From: G963704535 sp963704535
Lineage (GTDB): Bacteria; Chloroflexota; Chloroflexia; Chloroflexales; Roseiflexaceae
Assembly (NCBI GenBank): GCA_963704535.1
Contig: OY969916.1
Span: 3,100,001-3,164,000 of the forward strand
DNA length: 64,000 bases
Reading direction: 5' to 3'
Shown here: positions 1 through 9,000 of the stretch, in pieces
Layout of the letters: every line of letters starts with the position of its first letter
Numbering within the stretch: the stretch's first letter is position 1
Notes under the pieces: model-generated
What the model was told of the DNA's origin: nothing
What the model saw: the letters and a program-made list of their open reading frames with translations, nothing else
The model's database searches: none
Made by a program: the position numbers and the translations under genes

Positions 1-3000
1 TCTTCCAGTGTCTCCCAGACGCACTCCAGGAAGATCCGCAGTTGCGGGTCAAGCAGTTGCGCTTCGGCGGGCGAGTACCCAAAGAACGGCGCATCAAACA
101 GCTTCATCCCGTCGAGCCGGCCAACAGCACCGACATAGTTAGGATGTTGGAGCAGGTCCGGCGCAACACCGGCTGCCCGCAGTTCGTCGGGGGTAAAGAA
201 GTGAATCGCCTCCACACCGGCAACCAGGTTCTCCCAGAAGCGGGCAACGTTTTCGGCGCCAGGGAAGCGCCCAGCCATGCCGATAACCGCGATCTCGTGT
301 GTGCGCGGATGCTCCGGCCCATCGCCGCCGGGCGCCACCGGTGGTGCCGGGCTGGCCGGCATATGGGCGTTGCTGCCGAGATAAGCGGCCAGCGCGGCGA
401 CGGTTGGGTACTGGAACAGCGTTGTGATCGTCAACCGCTCGGGAAAACGCGAGTGCAGCTTGCCATACACCCGGATCAGATTGATCGAATTGCCGCCGAC
501 ATCGAAATAATTATCGTGGACGCTGATCTGCTCGACTCCAAGCACCTCGCGCCAGGTTGCGAGAATCAGCCGCTCGACATCGTCGGAAGGGCTTATCAGC
601 GGCGCTTGCGCGGGCCGAACCGGCTGAGTATCGAGCAGCGCCAGCGCCGCCACATCAACCTTGCCGTTTGGCCTGGTCGGAAACGCGCCAAGCGAGGTAA
701 AGAAGGACGGAACCATATACTCCGGCAACCGCTCGGCCAGCCGGGCGCGAACCCACGCAGGCTCGATCGGTCGATCGGTTCGGAGGTAGGCGTGAAGTTG
801 TGGGTCATGATCAGCATGCTGTTTAACAAGGACTAGCGCATCCTTGACGCCCTCGATCGCGCGCAACGCGGCTTCGATCTCTCCAAGCTCGACCCGGAAG
901 CCGCGCAGCTTGACTTGCTGATCCAGACGCCCCATATAGATGATCTGCCCGTCGGGAAGCCAGTAGCCCTGGTCGCCGGTCCGATAGAGTTTGTTGTCCG
1001 TTGTCCGTTGTCCGTTGTCAGTGGTTGGTTGCAACTGACAACGGACAATGGACAACGGACTCGGAACGAAGCGCTCGGCAGTCAGCGCCGGCTGGTTCAG
1101 GTAGCCGCGGGCCAGCCCAATTCCGCCAATATAGAGTTGGCCCGGCACGCCTACAGGCTGGAGCTGGCCGTGAGGGCCGAGAATCGCGAGCCGCGTATTA
1201 TCGATCGGCTTGCCGATCGGGATGGAGGGCAAGTTGCCATCGGCCGCGGCACAGGTATAGTACGACACATCAATCGTCGCCTCGGTCGGCCCATACAGAT
1301 TGATCAACCGCGCGCCGGTGTGGGCGATATGCGCGTAACAGCGCTCGACCAGGTCGGGCGTCAGCGCCTCGCCGCTGGTCACGATATACCGGAGGCTCGC
1401 CAGCCGATCGACCGCGCGCTGGCGCTCCAGGTATTGCAGGAATACGTTCAGCATCGACGGCACGAAATGAAGCGTGGTGATCCGCGTATCGGCGATCGTA
1501 TCCAGCAACCGCTGCGGGTTCTTCTCGGCGCCGTTGTCTAGCAGGCAGAGCGTGGCGCCGCGCATGCTCCACCAGAGTAGCTCCCACACCGACACATCAA
1601 AGGTATAGGTAGTCTTTTGCAACACCCGGTCGCCCGGTCCGATCGGCGAGTTCTTTTGCATCCAGAGCAGGCGATTAACCAGCGACCCGTGTTCGATCAT
1701 CACACCTTTGGGGTTGCCGGTGGTGCCGGAAGTGTAGATAACATAGCACAGGTCTTCCGGGCCGTGCGCCCGCGCCGGGTCGGCGACCGGCTGCCCCGAG
1801 AGTTCGAGTGCGCTCAGGTTGACGACCGCTACTGCCGGCCCTAGAGGCGGTGCATATGGATCATGCAGTATCACGACGCCCACATTGGCGTCCTGGAGCA
1901 GATAGCTGACCCGGCTGGGGGGAAAAGCCGGATCGATCGGCAGATAGGCCGCCCCGGCCTTGAGAACAGCAAAGATACCGATCAGCATCTCAAACGAGCG
2001 ATCGGCCAGGATGCCGACAATATCGCCCGACTGAACCCCTGATGCGCGCAGGTAGTGCGCCAGTTGATTGACACGTAGATTGAAAGCCTGGTAGGTCAGC
2101 GACGAAGCGCCACACGTTACGGCCACTGCATGCGGGCGGCGCGCGACCTGGTCCTCGAAGAAGTCGACAACCGTGCGATCGCGCGGAAAATCCCGTGTGG
2201 TGTCGTTGAAATCGACGACGATCCGCTTGCGCTCGGCCTCGTCAAGCATACAGAGGTCCGCGAGCTGCTGCTCAAGACCGCCATGCACAATCGTACGCAC
2301 GAGAGTGGTCAGGTGCCGTAGCAGCCGGCCAATAAACCAGCTCTCGAATGTTGCTTGCCGGTAGATAACGGTAAAGACGAGATCGTCAAACGCCTCTACA
2401 GACAACGTAAGATCGTAATGGTTGGCCTCGCTGAACGTGTAATCGACCACCGAGAGCGGGCTGTTCTGTAAGCCGTCGGTCGGGAGCGGGTAGTTTTCAA
2501 TCACGACGAGCGTGTTGAACAGATCGCCCCGCTGCTTCAGATCGAGATAGCGCTTGATCTCGTAGAGCGGCGTGGCCTCGTGCGGCGCAATCCGATACAG
2601 ATCATCTTGAAGGTTTCGCGCACACTGCGCCACAGACAGAGCGGCCCGCGCGTTGAACCGTACGGGATGCACATGGATAAACGGGCCGATCAACTGCTCG
2701 ATCCCGGTAATCTGGCTCTCTCTTCCCGAAGAAACCCGCCCGAACACAACCTCGTCGCTATCACAATAGCTCTGCAACAGGACTCCCCACGCAGCATAGA
2801 TCAAGGTAGCCAGGCTGAGGCCATTGCTCCGAAGAAAAGCCGTCAGGGTGCGCTGAAAATCCGCCGGCAGACGCTCGCGGAGGGTTGTGTGGCCGGCCGG
2901 CGCTTCGTCCGTGCGCGGTATATGCTGCCGCAAGGTCGGTATGCTGTCGAGGCCATCGAAGTAGGAGACCCAGAACTGCTGCTGAAGCGCTTTATCCTGT

Positions 3001-3578
3001 CGCTGGAGCTGTTTGACATAGGTCTTAATGCCGGGTTTATTGATGATCGGTGGTGTTTGACCGTGCGCCAGATGAGTGTAGGCCGCGAATAGCTCGTTCC
3101 ATAAGATACCATTGCTCCAACCGTCATAGATGATGTGGTGGATGTTCATCAGCAGCATCCACTCATCCGCAGCAAGCTTACACACATAGAGTCGGTAACA
3201 CTCGGTTTGGAGGTCAAAAGGGGCTTGCTGGTCGCGTAAGAGCAGCCGTCCGACATACGCTTCGGCACCAGCCGGCTGAACGCTATCGTGCCATTCGATA
3301 CGTGGTGTGTACTCTTTCAGGATGATCTGCACCGGCTGCTTAATATCAAGCCATCGAAAGATCGTGTGCAGCATCTCGTTCGACTGCACAACGGAGCGCC
3401 AGGCTTGCTCAAACAGCATAACGTCCAGATGGCCCCTAATACGAAGGGCTATTTGAATATGGTACTGCTGCTGTGAGGGATCTTCGAGGTGATGGAAGAG
3501 AATACTCTCCTGCTGGGGTGTCAGCGCCACGATATCTGCTACGTTATTGGCCGTGACCTTATTCACTATACCTCTCAT
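1..3578 (-). CDS. NRPS-PKS hybrid, C-A(Ser)-PCP-KS, 3' end outside window
   Basis: Open reading frame without a stop from position 3578 to the left edge, so no C terminus is visible. Domains in order: condensation (HHIIYDGWS near residue 150, intact HHxxxDG), adenylation (YTSGTTGNPKG, NLYGPTEATID, YRTGD), PCP (VGGNSIN, near nucleotide 495) and the start of a ketosynthase (VIGMAGRFPGAENV, near nucleotide 300). Pocket residues read by eye are D-V-W-H-V-S-L-I-D-K, a serine code. It should therefore condense serine on to the upstream chain and pass it to a PKS module. The start is the ATG at 3578; a GTG at 3566 preceded by GAGAGG is an alternative. It lies 54 bases downstream of the phosphotransferase gene in the same direction and is probably the last visible gene of the minus-strand operon. 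A palindromic insertion (996-1060) is translated in frame just before the YRTGD motif. Confidence 0.93.
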   Translation of the reverse strand, partial: MRGIVNKVTANNVADIVALTPQQESILFHHLEDPSQQQYHIQIALRIRGHLDVMLFEQAWRSVVQSNEMLHTIFRWLDIKQPVQIILKEYTPRIEWHDSVQPAGAEAYVGRLLLRDQQAPFDLQTECYRLYVCKLAADEWMLLMNIHHIIYDGWSNGILWNELFAAYTHLAHGQTPPIINKPGIKTYVKQLQRQDKALQQQFWVSYFDGLDSIPTLRQHIPRTDEAPAGHTTLRERLPADFQRTLTAFLRSNGLSLATLIYAAWGVLLQSYCDSDEVVFGRVSSGRESQITGIEQLIGPFIHVHPVRFNARAALSVAQCARNLQDDLYRIAPHEATPLYEIKRYLDLKQRGDLFNTLVVIENYPLPTDGLQNSPLSVVDYTFSEANHYDLTLSVEAFDDLVFTVIYRQATFESWFIGRLLRHLTTLVRTIVHGGLEQQLADLCMLDEAERKRIVVDFNDTTRDFPRDRTVVDFFEDQVARRPHAVAVTCGASSLTYQAFNLRVNQLAHYLRASGVQSGDIVGILADRSFEMLIGIFAVLKAGAAYLPIDPAFPPSRVSYLLQDANVGVVILHDPYAPPLGPAVAVVNLSALELSGQPVADPARAHGPEDLCYVIYTSGTTGNPKGVMIEHGSLVNRLLWMQKNSPIGPGDRVLQKTTYTFDVSVWELLWWSMRGATLCLLDNGAEKNPQRLLDTIADTRITTLHFVPSMLNVFLQYLERQRAVDRLASLRYIVTSGEALTPDLVERCYAHIAHTGARLINLYGPTEATIDVSYYTCAAADGNLPSIPIGKPIDNTRLAILGPHGQLQPVGVPGQLYIGGIGLARGYLNQPALTAERFVPSPLSIVRCQLQPTTDNGQRTTDNKLYRTGDQGYWLPDGQIIYMGRLDQQVKLRGFRVELGEIEAALRAIEGVKDALVLVKQHADHDPQLHAYLRTDRPIEPAWVRARLAERLPEYMVPSFFTSLGAFPTRPNGKVDVAALALLDTQPVRPAQAPLISPSDDVERLILATWREVLGVEQISVHDNYFDVGGNSINLIRVYGKLHSRFPERLTITTLFQYPTVAALAAYLGSNAHMPASPAPPVAPGGDGPEHPRTHEIAVIGMAGRFPGAENVARFWENLVAGVEAIHFFTPDELRAAGVAPDLLQHPNYVGAVGRLDGMKLFDAPFFGYSPAEAQLLDPQLRIFLECVWETLE
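996..1060. repeat. In-frame palindrome inside the Ser adenylation domain
   Basis: Two 27-base arms (996-1022 and 1034-1060) are inverted copies with one mismatch around an 11-base loop. The arms consist of tandem GTCCGTT-type units. On the minus strand the insert is read through in frame and adds about 20 residues just upstream of the conserved LYRTGD motif, a position that other inserts in this window also occupy. Confidence 0.85.
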
Positions 3579-3632
3579 ACAATAATAGACAGCATTGTCA
3601 CCTATATGGTTCTATGCCCGGTGCTTTTGATT

Positions 3633-4625
3633 CTATTGCTGCTTCACAAACTGTTCTCGGTAGAAGTTCAACTTATCGATAAGTTTGTGCCGCAATCTAT
3701 CCAGCCACTGAGGGACCGATTCATCTTCAGCGATATCAAGCGTCTTCAATAGTTTCGCGAATGTCCAGATATTGTGCATTTGCAGGAACAGTGGTATACG
3801 CCTGATATCTTCCTCCGAGACGGCGTAGTTCGCACGATAGCCATCAATAAAAGCGCGCAAGTTTGCGTCTTCCCAATCGACGTTATCGGAGCGATCGTCG
3901 AACAGATCACGTAACGCGAAGGCGATATTGGCAGCAAACCAACTCCGGGCGCTATCGTCAAAATCCACGATGCCGATCGTATTCTCGGACCAGATGATAT
4001 TATCAAGCTCGAAATCACCGTGAATAAGACCAAAGTTGTGTTCATCGGTCGAAAGCTGGCCCACACGAACATTGACCTGGACGAGCGCCTTGCGGGCGGC
4101 CTGCTCGCCCGGCGGTAGCTCCTGCTCCAGGGCCGCGAGGCGCTCTTGCCAGCTTGGCCGGCCCGATCCTCTATAACTCCGCGCGGCACGGTGAAGCTGC
4201 CCAAGAGCGCCGCCCCACTGCGAGAACTGTTCGGGCGTCAGCTCTTCGATATCATACTGGGTGCCCTGAAGCGCCTCGAAGGCAACCGCGTGAAAAGCCC
4301 CCAGCGGCGTTTGCACCTGTTCCACCTCCAGGCCCGCCAGGGAGCGCATCGGTCTGGCGACCGGCACGCCGTGGGCCGACAGGTGGCCGATATAGGCGAT
4401 CTCGGCCTCTATGGCGGCCAGCGCGCGCTCACGCGCGTCGCTAAATCGCAGCACGTAGGGCCGCTCCTCGTGACGGAAGGTGAACACAAAATTAGCGCTT
4501 GCGCGCAGATAGCGCGCGCTTGCGGGATCGTGCGGCCACTTTGCTACGATAGCATCGGCGATGGAGGACTCGCCCTCCTCGGTAAGTGTATCCACTACCG
4601 CACGCATAACACTCAGTTTCATCAT
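3633..4625 (-). CDS. Aminoglycoside-phosphotransferase-family kinase
   Basis: 330 residues with the APH/choline-kinase-like catalytic loop LIHGDFELDNIIW and the metal-binding GIVDFDDS, both complete, so it is probably an active small-molecule O-phosphotransferase in the cytoplasm. The N-terminal part (YVLRFSD) fits the ATP-binding lobe. The substrate cannot be read from the sequence. It lies inside the biosynthetic operon, between the IS5-like element and the serine NRPS-PKS, so phosphorylation of the product or an intermediate, for self-protection or tailoring, is a reasonable inference. A second member of the superfamily is at 14306-15355. Start: first of two adjacent ATG codons, with AGGAAG about 10 bases upstream. 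Confidence 0.85.
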   Translation of the reverse strand: MMKLSVMRAVVDTLTEEGESSIADAIVAKWPHDPASARYLRASANFVFTFRHEERPYVLRFSDARERALAAIEAEIAYIGHLSAHGVPVARPMRSLAGLEVEQVQTPLGAFHAVAFEALQGTQYDIEELTPEQFSQWGGALGQLHRAARSYRGSGRPSWQERLAALEQELPPGEQAARKALVQVNVRVGQLSTDEHNFGLIHGDFELDNIIWSENTIGIVDFDDSARSWFAANIAFALRDLFDDRSDNVDWEDANLRAFIDGYRANYAVSEEDIRRIPLFLQMHNIWTFAKLLKTLDIAEDESVPQWLDRLRHKLIDKLNFYREQFVKQQ

Positions 4626-4750
4626 TGCTGGTTGGCTTCCTAGTGCTTTATCCCTCTTCTCTCACATTGAGTGGGCCACGGTCGCGCCCCCGTTTTGGAG
4701 GATCAGGCTGTTTCGAAAATAATGCGAGTAAGTATACCACAGAACCCATG

Positions 4751-5020
4751 CCAAACCCTAAATGAGTTATAAAAGGGGGTGTGGGGGAAGCCCCCACAAA
4801 AACCCCTTCCCACTTTACAACCCAAATAGGAACGCTATATAGCGTTCCTAAATGAGTTACAAAAGGGGGTGTGGGGGAAGCCCCCACAAAAACCCCTTCC
4901 CACTTTACAACCCAAATAGGAACGCTATATAGCGTTCCTAAATGAGTTACAAAAGGGGGTGTGGGGGAAGCCCCCACAAAAACCCCTTCCCACTTTACAA
5001 TCCAAATAGGAACGCTATAT
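4751..5020. repeat. Three tandem copies of a ~90-bp palindromic repeat (family A)
   Basis: A unit of about 90 bases occurs three times head to tail. Each copy is a long imperfect palindrome: it opens with ATATAGCGTTCCTAAATGAG and closes with the inverse TAGGAACGCTATAT, with an inner GTGGGGG/CCCCCAC hairpin. Copies share the terminal palindrome AGGAACGCTATATAGCGTTC at the junctions. Single copies occur at 21837, 29535 and 30183. No transposase belongs to it, so it looks like a MITE-type element. It fills the gap between the phosphotransferase and the IS5-like element; nothing else is seen there. Confidence 0.9.
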
Positions 5021-5048
5021 CATCTCACGCACAGCGTCCATAATATAC

Positions 5049-6067
5049 TAGACTTTATCTCGATTTGTGGTATAGTGTCGCTTCATTATGATGAAGGAGC
5101 AATCAATGAGCGGCTTACGCTATACCGATTTGGCCCGCAAACCCTTGGATGTGTTAGATATGACCAGTCTCACGGTTGACGAATTTCAACAGTTGCTGCC
5201 TGCCTTCGAGACCACGTTTCAGGCGCATGTGGCCGAGTGGCGTCTGGATGGCAAGCCGCGTACTGCTCGACGTTACACCACCTATACCAATTGCCCGCTG
5301 CCTTCGCCCCAAGATCGGTTGTTGTTTATCCTGGTCTATCTCAAAACCAACCCGCTCCAAGTGGCCCACGGGATTATGTTTGGCTTGCCGCAGGGCAAAA
5401 CCAATCAGTGGATACACGTGCTGCTGCCGGTCTTGCGCGCTTCCTTGCGTGCTCTCGGAGATGCGCCCTCCCGCTCGCTGGTCGAACTGGCGCAACGTCT
5501 GGCGCTTCCGATTGAGGCGGTTGCCGAGGCGACTGCCCCCCTTTTTGCCATGATGGAACCGAACGACGCATCTCACGCCCCAAAGATCCAGATGAACAGA
5601 AAAGCTGCTATAGCGGCAAGAAAAAGTGCCATACGATAAAAAATGTGCTTCTGGTCAATGCAACGCTGACGATCTTGTTTCTGAGTGACACGTATGAAGG
5701 GAGTGCGCACGATAAGCGAATTGCTGACAGCACTCCCTATCCGTTGCCCGAGGGAAGCGAGTTACTCCAAGATCTCGGCTTCTTGGCCTTTCGGCTTTCT
5801 GGAGTTGAGAGCATCACACCGTTCAAGAAACCACGCGGTGGTAGCTTGACCGAAGAGCAAAAAGCATTTAATCAGCAACACGCACGACGGCGAGTACGGA
5901 TTGAGCACGTCAATAGCAGTGTGAAACGCTGTCGGATCGTCAAGGACACCATTCGTCTGTTTAAGGAGAGCGTCCGGGATATGGTGGCGGAAATCAGTTG
6001 TGCATTACACAATTTTCGTGTTCGCCTCACTCCCTGGACACCCATGATTTAATCGAGATAAAGTCTA
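5049..6067 (+). mobile_element. IS5-superfamily insertion sequence
   Basis: Bounded by near-perfect inverted repeats TAGACTTTATCTCGAT at 5049-5064 and its inverse at 6052-6067. It encodes one DDE transposase, which is frameshifted. The element lies against the 3' end of the glycine NRPS gene: the TAG stop of that gene (6067-6065 on the minus strand) is made of the terminal bases of the element. The terminal TA may be a two-base target duplication instead of part of the repeat; the flanks do not settle this. Confidence 0.85.
5088..6052 (+). pseudogene. IS5-like transposase (HTH_Tnp_4 / DDE_Tnp_4), frameshifted
   Basis: The N-terminal half reads from the ATG at 5088 through a helix-turn-helix region (SPQDRLLFILVYLKTN). 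At about 5549 the frame must shift by one to continue into the first catalytic motif HDGTERRISRPKDPDEQ and then YSGKKKCHTIKNVLLV. The other two acidic residues are in DTYEGSAHDKR and RVRIEHVNSSVKR, so the DDE triad is complete apart from the shift. Restoring one C (GCC to GCCC before ATGATGG) joins the two halves exactly at the expected FAHDGTE sequence. The element is either inactive, dependent on frameshifting, or carries a sequencing error. Confidence 0.85.
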
Positions 6068-9000
6068 CTGAGCAAGCTTTTCAACCGTGCTATGATAATA
6101 TACATCCTCGCTATAGGTCAGGCTTAGATGTAACTGGCTGTCGAGAATTATTCCGTTAAAGATCAGCCGAAACCTCGGAACATTCTTATGCTCTCCTATC
6201 GGCCCTACATTCTCTTCGGCAGGAGAAACGATAGAATTGACCGATTCGTTATTAAATCGACCAAAGAAATTGAAAATCACTTCAGAGTGAGGCATCGACG
6301 CAAGCCTGTTAATAACTTCTATATCTTTAGAAAGATATCGCAACATCTCATAACCAAAACCATTATTAGGAATGCGTCGAGTCTGCTCTTTAACGTCTTG
6401 TAGATTCGCTTTGGCACTGTGTGTACTCTCCAGCTTCAGTAGAACCGGTGTGTGTGTAACAAGCCATCCCACGCTCCTTGACAAATCTATATCGTCATAA
6501 TTTGTCGTTCGCCCATGACTCACTACTTCAATCAACCATGAATGCTCGCCTGTCCAGCGCATAAAAGCTAATGCTAAGGCTGTCAGTAAGATATCGGTAA
6601 TTGTTGTCTGATTAGCGTGTAGAGTCTCACTGAGCAAGATATGCGATTCCTCCATTGTCAGTGACGCTTTCACTGTGCGAGCCGTCGCCTCGGTGAGCGT
6701 TCCTCCAGACTTATCTACTGGCAGCTGTGCTACTGGTGTTTGGAGAGTTGTCAACCAGTAGTCCAATTCCTGCCGCAGTGCTATAGACTGTGCAAGATCC
6801 TCTTGCCGTTCAGCCCAGTATTTGAACGAGGTTGTTTTAGGTGGAAGCTGCACCGTCTTGCCTGATATAAGCAACTGATAAGCCGTAAATAAATCCTCTA
6901 GTATAATATCCAAAGAAAATGCGTCGCATATCAGGTGATTTACGATGATTAGTAGACGTGCTGGTTGATGCGCCCGCACTTCAAAGAGGACAACCCGCAT
7001 CATCGGTCCTTCTGACAGATTCAAGCTGGCCTGTTGTTTAGCAGCAATGGCTTCAATGGTTGATCTTTGTTCTGTATATATCAAATTAGAGAGATCGACT
7101 TTAATAAAAGGCACTTTATCATCTATACTGGCAATGAACTGCTGCCATATAGAATTTTTCTGCACAAAACGTAGACGCAGCGCATCATGATGCTTTATTA
7201 TATGATAAACTGCCTGTTCTAATAATTCCGGATTCACCGACTGATGCAATTTGAGCATTTTCCCGACATTCCAGTGGTGGGGATCAGGCGAGCTTTGTTT
7301 AAAAAACTTGTGTTGAACGGGTGTCAGCGGAACAAAACCCGTTAGCACACCCTGTTCAGCATGAACGCCTGAGAGTGTACCTACCGGCAAAACCATTTCA
7401 GTAGAGCGCAGTTCATTTTGTTCGAGCGCGGCAGATCGCGCGTACACCACCTGCCGTTCGGCCTGAATAGTTAGATCTGTATCTAGATACATCGCCATCT
7501 CGGCGATAGTCTGGTGCTGAAATACTTGCCTGGGGGTAAGCCAAAGACCAAGTTGTCTGGCGTGAGCAACAACCCGCATAACTAGCAGTGAGTCTCCACC
7601 TAACACGAAGAAATTGTCGTCGACGCCGATCTGCTCCAGCCTGAGTAGATCGGCCCAGATGCCTGCCAGCAACACCTCGACTGGCGTGCGAGGCGCGACA
7701 TACACTTTGTCCCGCTTGTACTTGGTCCTATCGGGCGCCGGCAGCGCGCGGCGATCCACCTTTCCGTTCGGTGTGAGTGGTAGAGCCTCCAGGAAGACGA
7801 ACAGCGCGGGGATCATATAATCGGGCAGTTGCTGCTTGAGGAAGGCCCGCAGTTCTGAGGATAGAGGATAGAGGATAGAGGATAGCTCCTGGTTAGCGCC
7901 TTCGGAGCTATCTTCTATCTTCAATCCTCTATCTTCTGCGGTCGGCACGACATAGGCCACCAACTGCTGGTTGTGTGCGCCCGTTTCGCGGACGAGCACC
8001 ACGACATCGCGCACCTGCATGTGCCGGCGCAGCAACGTCTCGATCTCACCCGGCTCGATCCGATAGCCGCGCAGCTTGATCTGCTGGTCGATACGACCAT
8101 GGAACTGGAGCGTGCCGTCGGACGCAAACCGTGCCAGATCCCCTGTCATATACATATGTGTGCCAGGCCGATCGCTGAATGGGTCGGGCAGAAAACGCTC
8201 GGCTGTGAGGCCGGGTTGGTTGAGATAGCAGCGCGCTACCCCCTGGCCTGCCACGTAAAGCTCGCCCAGGACGCCGCTGGGGACCGGCTGCAAGGCCCGA
8301 TCCAGGATATAAACTTGGGTGTTGGCGATCGGGCGACCGATCGGGGCTATCTCAAAGGCTTGCTGGAGCGACTCCGCCGTCACAGGCTGGAGCGTCGACC
8401 AGATCGTCGTCTCGGTGGGGCCGTAGAGGTTCCAGAGCCGGCCGCCGGCCTGAAGCAACTGGTGGCCAGTTCGGTCGGCAGCGCCTCGCCGCCGCAGAGC
8501 AGCTGTAGCCCCGGCCGGCCGCGCCAGCCGGCCGCCAGCAGCAGGCGCCAGTTAGCCGGCGTGGCCTGCACGAACGTGATATGCGGATCCGCGAGGGCGA
8601 CCGCCAGCGCCAGGCCATCGGTGGCCAGGGTGCGTGGGGCGATCAGCGTGCGGGCGCCGACAGTGAGCGGCAGCAATAGCTCCAACAGCGCAATATCGAA
8701 GGTCAGCGTTGTCAGGGCCAGACAACCGTCGTGGGGGCCGAGCGCCAGGTGCTGCTGCATGGAGTGTAAAAAGTTACAGACGGCGCCATGGGTGATCTGA
8801 ACCCCTTTAGGGCTGCCGGTCGAGCCAGATGTATAGATGACATAGGCCAGGTTCTCGGCGCTGATCTGGTGGGGCGGCAGGGCCGGCTGGCTTTCCGGTG
8901 GCTGGGAGAGGGCGCCGTCCACGGCGATGCGATGCAGGACCCTGGACGGTAGCGCCGCGCGGCAGCCGGGATCGGTCAGCACGACCGTCACACCAGCGTC

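Noticed and set aside
4751..5020. Possible CRISPR array (regular repeats)
   Set aside because: The repeats follow each other without unique spacers, are ~90 bases long and are palindromic over their whole length; no cas genes are present.
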